Origin: Deltaproteobacteria bacterium | GTDB taxonomy: Bacteria > Myxococcota_A > Polyangia > Haliangiales > Haliangiaceae | Reading direction: 5' to 3' | DNA length: 64,000 bases | Assembly: GCA_020630875.1 (NCBI GenBank) | Contig: JAHDIH010000005.1 | Span: 186,001 to 250,000 of the forward strand | In this document: positions 1 through 8,625 of the stretch, piece after piece | Numbering within the stretch: the first letter of the stretch is position 1 | Layout: every line of letters begins with the position of its first letter | Translations under genes and position numbers: made by a program | Notes under the pieces: model-generated | Told to the model about the DNA's origin: nothing | What the model saw: the letters and a program-made list of their open reading frames with translations, nothing else | The model's database searches: none

Positions 1-260
1 GTGGTCACCATGATGAAATCTTTTCTCGTGGTGGTGGAAAACGATTGTCGCAAGAGATCGGTGTTCCGTTTTTGGGTGAAATTCCAATCGATACCCGCAT
101 TCGGTATGGTGCTGATTCTGGTGCTCCGATAGTGATTTCTTCTCCCGATTCGGTACACAGCCGAATGTTCATGGATATCGCCAGCCAGGTGGCGATGCAT
201 ATCGCAAAGCCTATCGTAAAAGCACCAAAACGCAGCACTCGTCTTGCGGTAATTAAATAG
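1..260 (+). CDS. mrp: Mrp/ApbC-type P-loop ATPase, C-terminal end (partial)
   Basis: This is the last 85 or so codons of a gene that begins before the window; the reading frame starts at base 3. The residues GHHDEIFSRGGG followed by GVPFLGEIPID are the typical C-terminal signature of Mrp/ApbC/NBP35 proteins, which are soluble P-loop ATPases that help carry or assemble iron-sulfur clusters. The Walker A region is outside the window. After the conserved part there is only a short basic tail. The stop codon overlaps the stop of the opposing Rieske gene by 8 bp. The family call is firm; the exact role (carrier or scaffold) cannot be told from this fragment. Confidence 0.85.
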   Translation, partial: GHHDEIFSRGGGKRLSQEIGVPFLGEIPIDTRIRYGADSGAPIVISSPDSVHSRMFMDIASQVAMHIAKPIVKAPKRSTRLAVIK

Positions 261-621
261 TTGTTTGGTTGCGTCTTGCTCTAGAGGTCAATGTAACTTT
301 TCCCGAACACTGGGAGGATTCGAGGCAAACGCCGGTTTCGGGATCAATTCTCCAGTAGTGTTTCGGGCAAATAATGTACCCGTCCTCTAGAAATCCTTCC
401 GACAGACTAGCTCCTTGATGGGGGCAGGCGTCCGGTAGGACATGGAGTCGACCACCTTCACCTTTAGCAACCACCACGTCTTTTCCATGGTGGGTTGCTT
501 TCGCCAAACTCCCACGAGGGAGTCGCTTGGCTATTTCTCTCACTGTGGCCACCTGGTCATAGTAGACTCGTTGTCTGACAATTATTTTCGTTTTGGTCTG
601 CGGTTTTCGACGTTGGTCCAT
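253..621 (-). CDS. small Rieske [2Fe-2S] ferredoxin-like protein
   Basis: The protein carries both halves of a Rieske cluster-binding motif: CPHQGA (C-x-H) and, about 17 residues later, CPKHYW (C-x-x-H followed by aromatic residues). Around it are the usual strands (GSLAKATHHGKDVVVAKG before; RIDPETGVC after). It is about 120 residues, the size of free Rieske ferredoxins that pass electrons to oxygenases or assembly factors; no oxygenase gene is next to it. I chose the ATG at 619-621. A GTG at 652-654 would add 11 basic residues but runs further into the truncated toxin-like gene upstream, and a GTG at 550-552 would also keep the whole domain. The gene lies convergent to, and overlaps, the end of mrp. 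Confidence 0.7.
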   Translation of the reverse strand: MDQRRKPQTKTKIIVRQRVYYDQVATVREIAKRLPRGSLAKATHHGKDVVVAKGEGGRLHVLPDACPHQGASLSEGFLEDGYIICPKHYWRIDPETGVCLESSQCSGKVTLTSRARRNQTTI

Positions 622-1052
622 ACGAGCCTGTCGATTTTGTTTTTCTTGGCCCACTTGTGACCAATTTTTATGGCCTTTTGATCCGCTTTGGAATCTAGCT
701 CCCTATGGGACATAATGGAGTTGTAGTGCGCTCCCAACCGAGAGATCACCCTTGGTACCGTCAAACAGTACATCGCGACCCCCCACAAGGCATTGCCAAA
801 GTCAAAACTATCCATCGCAACATCACTTCCTGGAAGCGTCGCGAGATCTGCATAGCTTTCGTTGCTGTAATCCATTTGACCCCATCCTTGTTCCTTGGCG
901 TAGATGAGTTTCTGCGTTCCAATTTGGTTGTTTTTCAGGGGACGATCCAGTACTCGAACTAATTGTTCGATTGTCCAATCGGTAATTGGATGTCTCCCCA
1001 CGGTTTTGTAAGTCAGGTCGCCGTCTTGCTTTCACGTGACCGTCAAATGAAG
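582..1052 (-). pseudogene. truncated third copy of the Ntox44-like toxin family
   Basis: Codons from 1001 down to 582 encode only the C-terminal domain of the family seen complete at 1128-1958 and 2070-2903: YAKEQGWGQMDY, then DSFDFGNALWG, then DSKADQKAIKIG, and KNKIDRLVW at the end. Hand translation upstream of the first GTG (999-1001) keeps matching the full copies (DGDLTYKTVG against DGKLADVTIG) as far as an in-frame TGA at 1032-1034, and a few residues beyond it (LHLTVT against IHFQTF). Nothing resembling the N-terminal half exists before the next gene. It is therefore either a decayed copy or a stand-alone toxin-domain cassette started from GTG 1001. Its end overlaps the Rieske gene on the same strand by about 40 bp. 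Confidence 0.6.
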
Positions 1053-1127
1053 CGTAATTGCCAGTTGTCTTTAGTATGAGTTACGGCGATCGGAGCATGT
1101 CGCTTGGCAACGAGCCCATTTGTCAGC

Positions 1128-1958
1128 TCAGCGACGCATGAACCGGCGGTCTGCTTTACTTGGCCATACAAGACGATCAATTCTGTTCTCTTCAGCCCAT
1201 CGGTGTCCAATTCTGATGGCGCGTTGGTCAGACTTTGTGTCCATCTCTCTGTGGGAGACGAGAGAATTGTAATTCGCTCCCAAGCAAGCAACGAATTGCG
1301 GCACCATCATGCAGTACATTGCGGCTCCCCAAACCGCGTTGCCAAAATCAAAGTTGTCCATGGCGACATCAGACCCTGGAAGTGTGGAAAGACTGTGCGT
1401 AGCTGAGGTACGGCTGTAATCCATTTTGCCCCATCCTTCTTTTCTAGCATAACCAACACCATCTCCTGCTCCGGGTTGAGTCGTTGGGAGCGAATCGCAA
1501 AAAATTTTTACGAGCTCGTGGGTTTCGAACTGTTTTATAGAGATGCGTGTGCCGACGTTTAGGCGAGATAGCAAGCCGTCTTCTACTCCCAGATAGCTTT
1601 GAAAGTGGATCGGGCTATCGTCGTCTTGCGTATCGCGCGTACTTTTTCGCTCTCTGCGTTGGTTACTCCGTCTTGCCTTTTTCGCGAAACGTTTTTCGTG
1701 AATGTTGGCATCGTAGTCGTTGGGGGCGTGCAGTTTAAATACCGATGTGGGACCAATCAGGTTACCACTACCAGGCGTGATAGAGCCTACCCTGTAGGTA
1801 CTTGTTCCATCTGAGTTTGGGATACCTCGTCCCAAATGGAGGTCCAGCTCGGCTAGGTTATCAGTCACGTAAGAGCTACGGGGAGAATTGTCCCAAACTG
1901 GCATAGTTGAAGACACGGTCTTCTTTTCGTTCGAGTCGGTAGTTGTTCCACGGTGCAT
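1128..1958 (-). CDS. Ntox44-like (polymorphic toxin type 44) protein, copy 2
   Basis: A 276-residue paralogue of the gene at 2070-2903. The N-terminal half is a beta-rich region ending in HAPNDYDAN, followed by a basic tract (KRFAKKARRSNQRRERK), then a linker (HFQSYLGVEDG). The C-terminal domain holds EGWGKMDY, NFDFGNAVWGAAM, DTKSDQRAIRIG and ENRIDRLVWP. The spacing FGN...G...DxxxDQxxIxxG resembles, from memory, the predicted RNase toxin domain Ntox44 of polymorphic toxin systems; catalytic residues are not proven here. There is no signal peptide or membrane segment. I chose the ATG at 1956-1958 because it gives an N-terminus of the same length as the third copy; a TTG at 1998-2000 is possible. 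No obvious immunity gene follows. Confidence 0.55.
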   Translation of the reverse strand: MHRGTTTDSNEKKTVSSTMPVWDNSPRSSYVTDNLAELDLHLGRGIPNSDGTSTYRVGSITPGSGNLIGPTSVFKLHAPNDYDANIHEKRFAKKARRSNQRRERKSTRDTQDDDSPIHFQSYLGVEDGLLSRLNVGTRISIKQFETHELVKIFCDSLPTTQPGAGDGVGYARKEGWGKMDYSRTSATHSLSTLPGSDVAMDNFDFGNAVWGAAMYCMMVPQFVACLGANYNSLVSHREMDTKSDQRAIRIGHRWAEENRIDRLVWPSKADRRFMRR

Positions 1959-2069
1959 TCTCACGTGAATGAAGGTACCGTGTAGGTAATGGTGGGACAA
2001 GGACTCTTTTGAAGCTCGTAATTTTCGCTAAGTGCATGAAAGTACGTGATTTAGTAATGTCTAAAACTG

Positions 2070-2903
2070 CTAAGGCCAAACCAGACGATCGATTTTATTT
2101 TTTTTCGCCCAATTGAAGCCCATCTTAATCGCTTTCTGATCCGCGCGAGTATCGAATTCTTGATGAGATTTGACTGAGTTATAATGACCACCTATCCGAG
2201 CGATAACTCGTGGAACGTTAAGACAGTACATCGCTGCTCCCCACAAGGCATTTCCAAAGTCGTAGTCGTCCATAGCGATGTTTGAGTCAGGAAGGCAGGC
2301 GAAGTTAGCGAAGAACGAAAAGTTGGCGACGGCGCCATAGTCCATTTTGTCCCACCCTTGTTCTTTGGCGTATTTTATTCCTTTTACAAGTTTTGTTTGA
2401 ACGTCAGGGAGAGTCTCTTGAAACGTTTTGACAATTTCTTCGGTGTTGAACTGTTTCAGGGAGATTTTCGAACCAATTGTTACGTCAGCAAGTTTTCCAT
2501 CTTCAACACCAAGAAACGTCTGAAAGTGGATTCCCTCGGTGCTCATGGACGACTTTTTGCTATCGCGTTTTTCTTTTCGATGTGTCTTATTTTTTAGTCG
2601 CTTTTCTTTGCGCTTAGAACGCTTTTCTTGCTTGTTCGCGTCGTAGTCGTTAGGTGCATGGAATATATAAGTTCCGTCTGGGGCTATAATCTGACCACTT
2701 CCTGAAACCATACCAGTTACTCGATAGACCTTTTGTCCTCCAATTGGCACGTGAGCGGGATCGGGTTTGACATGTAAGTCGAGGGTTTCTAAGCTCTCAA
2801 TTAGCTCGGGTTCTTCATCTCTCGCCCAAATCGGTGCATCTGCCGGCTCTTTGGTAGCTGTGTGCAGGACGGGTGACTCAAGGCCCTCACGATGAGTCTT
2901 CAT
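2070..2903 (-). CDS. Ntox44-like (polymorphic toxin type 44) protein, copy 3
   Basis: The 277-residue, probably most intact member of the tandem family. Residues about 35-90 form a module ending in FHAPNDYDAN; about 90-115 is an unusually basic tract with many KR and KE pairs; about 120-165 is a linker beginning IHFQTFLGVEDG; the rest is the toxin-like domain with EQGWDKMDY, DDYDFGNALWGAAM, FDTRADQKAIKMG and KKNKIDRLVWP. It has no signal peptide. The ATG at 2901-2903 is taken as start; the TTG two codons upstream is an alternative, and neither has a clear ribosome binding site. The gene starts 31 bp after aroC and may be read from the same transcript. Function is inferred only from the domain resemblance. 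Confidence 0.55.
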   Translation of the reverse strand: MKTHREGLESPVLHTATKEPADAPIWARDEEPELIESLETLDLHVKPDPAHVPIGGQKVYRVTGMVSGSGQIIAPDGTYIFHAPNDYDANKQEKRSKRKEKRLKNKTHRKEKRDSKKSSMSTEGIHFQTFLGVEDGKLADVTIGSKISLKQFNTEEIVKTFQETLPDVQTKLVKGIKYAKEQGWDKMDYGAVANFSFFANFACLPDSNIAMDDYDFGNALWGAAMYCLNVPRVIARIGGHYNSVKSHQEFDTRADQKAIKMGFNWAKKNKIDRLVWP

Positions 2904-2934
2904 ACTCAATTTTACGGTAGGAAGGTTAGGGCAA

Positions 2935-4029
2935 TCAAGGAGTTTCTCCTGCCGGACGATTGCGATGTCTAAGCTGCCGTAAATAGTGGTCTGCCAGCAC
3001 TAACGCTGTCATCGCTTCCACTATCGGCACCGCCCGTGGAACCACGCATGGGTCATGGCGTCCTTTTGGCTGCAGTGTTACTTCGTTTCCTTGCTCGTCG
3101 ACGGAGCTTTGCTTTTGCATGATTGTAGCGGTGGGCTTAAAGGCAACTCGCATGGTGATAGGCATTCCATTGGAGATTCCCCCTTGAATGCCTCCTGAGA
3201 AATTGCTGGTAGTAACCGTTGCTCCGTCTTTCACGGCGAAAGGATCATTGTGCTCGCTACCTTTTAGGTCCGTCGACGAAAAACCGGAACCAACTTCGAA
3301 ACCTTTCACTGCGGGTAACGACATCATTGCTTTTGCCAGGTCAGCTTCCAGTTTGTCAAATACAGGCTCTCCCCAGCCCGCGGGTGCTCCCGTGACCGCG
3401 GCCGCGATCACGCCTCCGAGTGAGTCACCAATTTTCTTTGCTTCAAGTATTGCTCGCGACATTTCCTCAGCTACTTCCACGGAAGGGCACCGAACGGCGT
3501 TTGCATCAACTGCGTTTCTAGTCGGAAACTCGGCTGCTACCGCGCGAATCGTGTGAACTTTTTCAACCCAAGCCACAATTTGCACCCCATGCCTAGCGAG
3601 TAATTGTTCGGCAATACTTCCTGCGGCAACACGTACGGCAGTTTCTCGAGCGGAAGCTCTTCCGCCACCGCTGCTACTACGGATTCCGTATTTCTTCTCG
3701 TAGGTGAAGTCCGCGTGCGACGGGCGATAAATAGAAGCAGCATTGCTGTAGTCGCTTGGTTTGGCATTTGTGTTGAGAATCCGAAATGCTAACGGAGTTC
3801 CGGTGGTGACGTTGTCTTGTAGCCCGGAGACAAAAATAACTTGGTCTTTTTCGTCTCGCGGGGTGGTTAGCTTACTCTGACCAGGTCTCCGTCGCGATAG
3901 TTGGTGTTGAATCGCATCTACATCTATCTTGAGGTTGGCTGGGCAACCGTCGATAACCCCACCGATTTCTGGTCCATGGGACTCTCCCCAGGTGGTCAGA
4001 CGAAATGCTTTGCCGAAGGTGCTCGACAT
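2935..4029 (-). CDS. aroC: chorismate synthase
   Basis: Encodes a 364-residue chorismate synthase, the FMNH2-dependent enzyme that turns 5-enolpyruvylshikimate 3-phosphate into chorismate, last step of the shikimate pathway in the cytoplasm. Visible family marks are GESHG near residue 15, [15 protein letters not shown], the [14 protein letters not shown] segment, [22 protein letters not shown] and [18 protein letters not shown] near the C-terminus. Length is normal. The ATG shares one base with the stop of the upstream lipoprotein gene (TAATG), so translation is probably coupled. No other aro gene is in the window. Confidence 0.97.
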   Translation of the reverse strand: MSSTFGKAFRLTTWGESHGPEIGGVIDGCPANLKIDVDAIQHQLSRRRPGQSKLTTPRDEKDQVIFVSGLQDNVTTGTPLAFRILNTNAKPSDYSNAASIYRPSHADFTYEKKYGIRSSSGGGRASARETAVRVAAGSIAEQLLARHGVQIVAWVEKVHTIRAVAAEFPTRNAVDANAVRCPSVEVAEEMSRAILEAKKIGDSLGGVIAAAVTGAPAGWGEPVFDKLEADLAKAMMSLPAVKGFEVGSGFSSTDLKGSEHNDPFAVKDGATVTTSNFSGGIQGGISNGMPITMRVAFKPTATIMQKQSSVDEQGNEVTLQPKGRHDPCVVPRAVPIVEAMTALVLADHYLRQLRHRNRPAGETP

Positions 4030-4766
4030 TATCGGCAGCTTCCCGCGTGTTTGTATCGAGCAGATGGGCAGCGGGACGAGTTCCTAAAGGTTTGACCGTC
4101 GCAACCGCAGAACGGAACAAGGTCTCTGGTGCACATCCTCTTTTTGGCAACGCAAACGCCTGGTGTATCGCTGGTGCAACCTTGTCCTTCGCAAACACCA
4201 CTGTCGCATTCTTCAGAGGTGAGGCATTGGGTACCGTTTGCGGCTTTGGCACTTTGGCACTCGCCTTTCGTGGCATACCTTGCACCGGGGCATGAGCCAG
4301 AACTATGAAACGTGTTTCCATCGCATCCGCAATACGGCTGGATGTCTCGCGTGCACATTCTCTTATTGGGAACGCAAATTCCCTGTCCCTCTTCGCATCC
4401 TTGTCCTTCGCAGATGCCACTGCCGCAATCGCTATGTTGCGAGCATTTTTGTCCATCCGCTTTGACTGCTGACAGGCATTGTCCTTTGTTTTGGAATCGG
4501 GCAGAAGGGCACGAACCCGAAGCCTGAAACGTTTGCCCGTCGCAGCCGCAATAGGTCGCTAGGTCTTTGGTGCAAACGCGGTCGCGCGGAGCGCATCTGC
4601 CGGGAGTTTCTCCGCAACCTTGGCCTTCACAAATACCAGTGGCGCAGTCTGCGTCCGTGTGACAAGCGCTTTGCACAGGTCTTGGATCGGTACTGGTGTA
4701 GGGCGTCTGAGGGGCAGGACAAGCCGATAGGCAAGCTAGGACTAAGAGTAATGCCAGGTGCTTCAT
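4029..4766 (-). CDS. lipoprotein with three Kazal-like Cys-rich repeats
   Basis: The N-terminus from the ATG at 4764-4766 is a lipoprotein signal: [16 protein letters not shown], with LSAC as lipobox. The mature part is three tandem repeats of about 68 residues, each carrying CEGQGC, CTRD or CTKD, then YCGCDGQTF and CPSAR plus a final GxC. The CGCDGxTF...C...GxC pattern resembles a Kazal-type serine protease inhibitor fold; whether it inhibits anything is unknown. It should sit on the outer membrane or in the periplasm. The gene ends in a one-base overlap with aroC, an unexpected partner. A TTG at 4794-4796 would add ten residues before the signal and looks worse. Confidence 0.8.
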   Translation of the reverse strand: MKHLALLLVLACLSACPAPQTPYTSTDPRPVQSACHTDADCATGICEGQGCGETPGRCAPRDRVCTKDLATYCGCDGQTFQASGSCPSARFQNKGQCLSAVKADGQKCSQHSDCGSGICEGQGCEEGQGICVPNKRMCTRDIQPYCGCDGNTFHSSGSCPGARYATKGECQSAKAANGTQCLTSEECDSGVCEGQGCTSDTPGVCVAKKRMCTRDLVPFCGCDGQTFRNSSRCPSARYKHAGSCR

Positions 4767-4866
4767 GCTAGGAGAGTGCCATACCTTACGTCGCAATGCG
4801 CGCTCTGGTTCAAGTTAACCCCGCCAGCGATTGCTATAAGTCACGCTATTGCGGTAACTTATAGGG

Positions 4867-7602
4867 GTGTCCACGGGGGCGGCCGACGAGCTTTTTCAGC
4901 TCTTAAAATCTAAACGTTACGCGGAAGCTCTCAAAATGGGAATTGACGCGCTGCGGACCGATCCGAAAAACAACCTGCTCAGCGTGAGAGTAGCGCAAGC
5001 GGCGGTGGCTGAAAGAGAGTTGCGTCGCGCGCAAAATATATTGCTTCAACTGGTGAAGCGCGAGGAAAGGCCTGAGTATTTCGGCCTCCTAGGAGAAGTT
5101 CTTATTCGCAGAGGTGACTACGACAGAAGCTCTGCAATTCTGAAACACGCCATCGCACTGGGTGGCGGCCCGCTCGTTGAGGAGCTCTTGGAAGTCAGTC
5201 GAAGTCGGGGACAACTACCCGATAGTGTCACGCTGGTTCCTGGAGCCGGCAGTAAGTCGGGTCCCAAGCTACCTCCGCCGTTTGAAGGAGGAGGTGCTCC
5301 CGCACCACCGCCACCTCGAAGAGAGAGTACCGCGGCGCTTGATTTGTCGGATCTTGAAATGGAAGAGGAAGCAGGCGCAAGTTCGCCGCCTCCGCCAGCG
5401 ATTCCTGGTCCTCCACCTAAGCCATCCGCTCCCATGTTTCCCTCTGCTCCAGCGCCCAAGGCAGATGCCGTATTTCCTGCGACACTGGAGCCGCAAGCTG
5501 AGCCGATCGCAACTCCGTATCTCAAACCACGAGAGCCCAGCGGTCGCGAGATTATTGCGCAGCGTTCCGTTCGCGAAGCCTCCGTACCCGATCCTCTCGC
5601 AGAATTCGTGGCCAAAGAGCAGGGGGGCGCGAAAGTCATGCCGCGACTGTTGGGGCCAGATAAACCCAAGGACGCTGCATCATTGCCGCTTCGTCGTGCT
5701 GCTGCTGTCGGACACCATTACATCGGTGAACTGTTAGCTTCTGGTTTGGTAGAGATTCCTTCTATCGGCGGAATGCAGTCTCGTACTGGCAGCGACGTCA
5801 AAAAGCACAAGTCAAAGTGGGGCGTGACCGCAGAGCGTTATCTCGCCTTTTTTATTGGCTTGTTTTTAGTAGTTGGTGCGATGTCCGCTGGATGGTGGGT
5901 CTACCGTGGCAAAAAACGCCAGGCCATTGCGGAGTCTCGAGTTAGTAGTGCATTGGGAACCGCTACCGACGGGTCGATTAAATCGTTACGCGAAGCGCAC
6001 GAGTTGGTGAATTCTGCGGTCAAAATTGATGAAGAGCGGCCAAAAACGATCCTGGCTTACGCCGAGGTAGAAGCTGCGATGTTGGTTTTGTACGGCCTCA
6101 AAGAGGGGGTTGGTTTGCCGACCCGAATGAAAAAGCTTGAAGGCAAATATAAGCCTGGTGACAAGGGGTACAATAGGTGGCTATTTGCTGCTTCGGTTAA
6201 AGAGTTGGTGGCTCCGCAGTCGGAGGCTTCCAATCTTGTGGCGCAAATCGACAGTCTGCCACAAGAAGAAAGCAGTAGCTGGGTGCGCTGGGTTCGCGTT
6301 CAGTTGTTGATGAGGCTTGAAAAGTGGAAAGAAGTCGAATCTAGTTTGGAGTTGGCAACGGTCGCCCCGGAGACGGATCCCTTACTTTGGATCGCCAAAG
6401 GCGACTTGCTTAGCGACCAAGGCAAGTTGGTTGCCGCCCTAGCAGCGTACGATCGAGTACTGAAGGCCTATCCTCGGCATCCGCTGGCTCTGATTGGTTA
6501 CTCGATGGCGACCAATGAGATCGGAGTCACCGAGCCTGCAGAGACAATGGAACGTCTGACCCATGAGCTCATGAAAGATTTGAAGCGGGTTGATAAGGAA
6601 GAGTACGGCAACTTGGGATCCCGCGGCACAAGTTATCGAGAGATTGCATTGGCCTCCACGAGTATGCTTAGCGAATATTTTTCTGAGGCATCCGAGAGTT
6701 TGAAGAAAGTCTCGGATGATGTGGACGCACGAATCCGCGGGTTGGCGATTCTGCAATACTTGCGCACTGGCAATCGGGAACGTGCGTTTGAACTCTACAA
6801 AGGCTTGCCAAAGTGGTTTGCCTCCGGCCCTCTGGGAAAACGAGTCACCGGTGCCGTTCACATTGAAAACGGAAGACCTCTTGATGCATTAGAGGTTCTC
6901 GGCGAGGACGGTGTTGCGGACAGAATGCTCCGAGGTCGCGCGCTAATGCTTCAAAGCAAGTTTAAAGACGCCGCAGCCATCTTTTCTGCGGTGGCGGACA
7001 AGCACACGATGGACATCGAGTTCGGAGCGTGGAAGTGGGCGGCCATCGGCTCCCACTCTTCTGGCGAGGAGTCCTTATCGGAGCTCAGGACCTTGGCTCG
7101 AAGCATGAAGTCTCATCGAGGGCGGTATTTGTATGCATCCGTGTTGTTTCAGCGCAACGAATTGGGAGATGCGCAAAGGCAGCTAAGGCGAAGTTTAGAA
7201 GATATTTCTCCCGCGGAACCCGCGCCTGATGACGCGCGCTCGAACGTTCTCCTTGCAGCTGTAGCGTTAGATTTAGAAGACATTGCAGAGGCGAAGCGCT
7301 ATATAAAAGCGGCAAAGCGTCAGAATCCTGACTTTGCACCGATATCCGGCATTGAAGGGCGCCTCGCGTTTCACGGTGGCAGTACCGCAACAGCCAAAAA
7401 GCGTCTTCAAATCGTAATTGATGCTGGCTCTGCGGGAATTGGCGACTACGTCGTGTGGGCCAAGCTGCATAGTTCGCAGTTGTCTGTCGCAAGGAAAGCG
7501 CTGGCTACCGCGGCAACCATGGGAGCTCCCAACGAGCTGTTGATAGAAGTAGCTGAATCGATAGATCCAGAGCTTGCTCTCGAATTCGCTCGTGGAAACT
7601 GA
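4867..7602 (+). CDS. large single-pass membrane protein with TPR-like repeats
   Basis: A 911-residue protein. Residues 1-120 look like helical TPR-type repeats (AEALKMGIDALRTDPKN, ILLQLVKREERPEYFGLLG). About 130-270 is low complexity, rich in proline and acidic residues (PPPFEGGGAPAPPPP). A single hydrophobic segment at about 323-345 (LAFFIGLFLVVGAMSAGWW) probably crosses the inner membrane. The C-terminal 560 residues are more TPR-like helices (WIAKGDLLSDQGKLVAALAAYDRVLKAYPRHPLAL). Such architecture suggests a scaffold, with the second repeat set probably outside the cytoplasm, but the function is unknown. The start is a GTG with only a weak AGGGG directly before it; it could be leaderless. 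The gene stands alone on its strand. Confidence 0.8.
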   Translation: MSTGAADELFQLLKSKRYAEALKMGIDALRTDPKNNLLSVRVAQAAVAERELRRAQNILLQLVKREERPEYFGLLGEVLIRRGDYDRSSAILKHAIALGGGPLVEELLEVSRSRGQLPDSVTLVPGAGSKSGPKLPPPFEGGGAPAPPPPRRESTAALDLSDLEMEEEAGASSPPPPAIPGPPPKPSAPMFPSAPAPKADAVFPATLEPQAEPIATPYLKPREPSGREIIAQRSVREASVPDPLAEFVAKEQGGAKVMPRLLGPDKPKDAASLPLRRAAAVGHHYIGELLASGLVEIPSIGGMQSRTGSDVKKHKSKWGVTAERYLAFFIGLFLVVGAMSAGWWVYRGKKRQAIAESRVSSALGTATDGSIKSLREAHELVNSAVKIDEERPKTILAYAEVEAAMLVLYGLKEGVGLPTRMKKLEGKYKPGDKGYNRWLFAASVKELVAPQSEASNLVAQIDSLPQEESSSWVRWVRVQLLMRLEKWKEVESSLELATVAPETDPLLWIAKGDLLSDQGKLVAALAAYDRVLKAYPRHPLALIGYSMATNEIGVTEPAETMERLTHELMKDLKRVDKEEYGNLGSRGTSYREIALASTSMLSEYFSEASESLKKVSDDVDARIRGLAILQYLRTGNRERAFELYKGLPKWFASGPLGKRVTGAVHIENGRPLDALEVLGEDGVADRMLRGRALMLQSKFKDAAAIFSAVADKHTMDIEFGAWKWAAIGSHSSGEESLSELRTLARSMKSHRGRYLYASVLFQRNELGDAQRQLRRSLEDISPAEPAPDDARSNVLLAAVALDLEDIAEAKRYIKAAKRQNPDFAPISGIEGRLAFHGGSTATAKKRLQIVIDAGSAGIGDYVVWAKLHSSQLSVARKALATAATMGAPNELLIEVAESIDPELALEFARGN

Positions 7603-7809
7603 GAGTCTCCTTAACCGCTCGTCTCGGCCCTTGCTTGTCAACTTCGTGAGGCCGCAAACTTTAAACCAACGCGCATCTTTTTGCCCACGAATGTGCGCAA
7701 GCAAGTGAGCATCTTGCACAACATCTTCAGCGAGTGAACTGGACACGTAGCGGCTCGCGATGCGATGGAGCAACTGGTCCAAATTGGTACTGTGATGCGT
7801 CGATTCCAT
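7603..7809 (-). pseudogene. possible remnant of an ECF sigma factor (region 2)
   Basis: The 275-bp gap between the TPR gene and the next lipoprotein gene contains, on the minus strand, an open frame starting at an ATG (7807-7809). Its first 69 codons, before it runs antisense into the TPR gene, read like sigma region 2: NLDQLLHRIASRYV, SSSLAEDVVQDAHLLA and DARWFKV, compare the usual AEDLVQETF and AWL motifs. There is no region 4. It may be a decayed gene end or chance similarity. The rest of the gap (7810-7876) shows a GAGGGAG stretch but no clear promoter. Confidence 0.3.
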
Positions 7810-7876
7810 ACCTCTACATGTCTTTACCAGTAAAAAGGTGACCTCGTGAGGGAGATTTTTCTGCTACTTTTAACTT

Positions 7877-8239
7877 ATGAGATTGATGATTTTGGTGCTC
7901 CTACTTGTAAGTTGCGGAAAAGACGCGAGTAAAACTGTTCCTGAAACTGTTTCGCCCCCCCAGGCTACGCTTAAACCGAAAGCTAAAGTGGCTGCAAACG
8001 TCGAGCTAAGGGTCCTTGGGATGACTTGCCCTGAGTCTTGCGTGACCAAAGTAAAACAGGGTTTGCTTGCAGAAAAGGGAGTCGTGTCGGTAGACATTCA
8101 GTACGAGAATCAACTCGCGATGATTGGGGTGGACAAAAGCCGTACGGTTGCTGATTGGAATGACTCGTTGGTGACCGTTTTAAATGACGCAGGGTATAAA
8201 GCTTGGCCTACCAGCGATGAAAAAGAACAATCGAAATAG
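7877..8239 (+). CDS. lipoprotein with heavy-metal-associated (HMA) domain
   Basis: A 120-residue protein with a short lipoprotein signal (MRLMILVLLLVSC), a Pro/Lys-rich spacer and an HMA-fold domain from about residue 40: ELRVLGMTCPESCVTKVK, then GVVSVDIQYENQLAMIGVD and LNDAGYKA. The metal loop is CPESC, that is C-x-x-x-C rather than the usual C-x-x-C, a variant known in some periplasmic HMA proteins. It may bind copper or another soft metal in the periplasm. The next gene, another small Cys-rich lipoprotein, starts 39 bp downstream on the same strand and may share its transcript. Confidence 0.8.
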   Translation: MRLMILVLLLVSCGKDASKTVPETVSPPQATLKPKAKVAANVELRVLGMTCPESCVTKVKQGLLAEKGVVSVDIQYENQLAMIGVDKSRTVADWNDSLVTVLNDAGYKAWPTSDEKEQSK

Positions 8240-8278
8240 AGGGTTTTCATGTTGCCAAAAAGCTGATAAGTCGGACGA

Positions 8279-8584
8279 ATGATTTTGCGCGTAACGGCTT
8301 TGTTTCTGACTTTGGTAGCTTTCTCGGCATGCGATCCTTTGGACCCTGTGGACCCGCCAGAAGTATGCGAAGCAACGCTTGATCCCTCTGATGCTCGGTT
8401 CAACCGATACGAAGGAACCTTCGCAGACAACTATTGCGAAGACGACTCTGACTGTCAGCTGGGAGGGTGTTCCAGCGAGGTTTGCGCCGCAGAAGCAACG
8501 TTCACGACGTGCGAGGTGGTACCGATGCCAGCGGGAAACTGCGGTTGCGTCGAAAACGAGTGCATCTGGCACCTCTGTCAGTAA
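8279..8584 (+). CDS. small lipoprotein of the eight-cysteine-cluster type
   Basis: A 101-residue protein with a lipoprotein signal (LTLVAFSAC lipobox) and a compact Cys-rich domain: NYCEDDSDCQLGGC, SSEVC, TTCE, then CGCVENECIW. This spacing matches, as I recall it, the eight-cysteine-cluster domain common in lipoproteins of Myxococcota. The role of these proteins is not known. It follows the HMA lipoprotein at short distance and is followed by a radical SAM gene after 41 bp. Confidence 0.8.
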   Translation: MILRVTALFLTLVAFSACDPLDPVDPPEVCEATLDPSDARFNRYEGTFADNYCEDDSDCQLGGCSSEVCAAEATFTTCEVVPMPAGNCGCVENECIWHLCQ

Positions 8585-8625
8585 TTTCTAGCACTTAACC
8601 TCTACATTTGGTAGAAGCGTGGACT

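Noticed and set aside
5118..5669. Glycine- and proline-rich open frames antisense to the TPR gene
   Set aside because: They mirror the Pro-rich linker codons of the plus-strand gene and show no domain or start signal.
7273..7602. Continuation of the sigma-like minus-strand frame inside the TPR gene
   Set aside because: This part is exactly antisense to a well-supported coding region and shows no sigma region 4.
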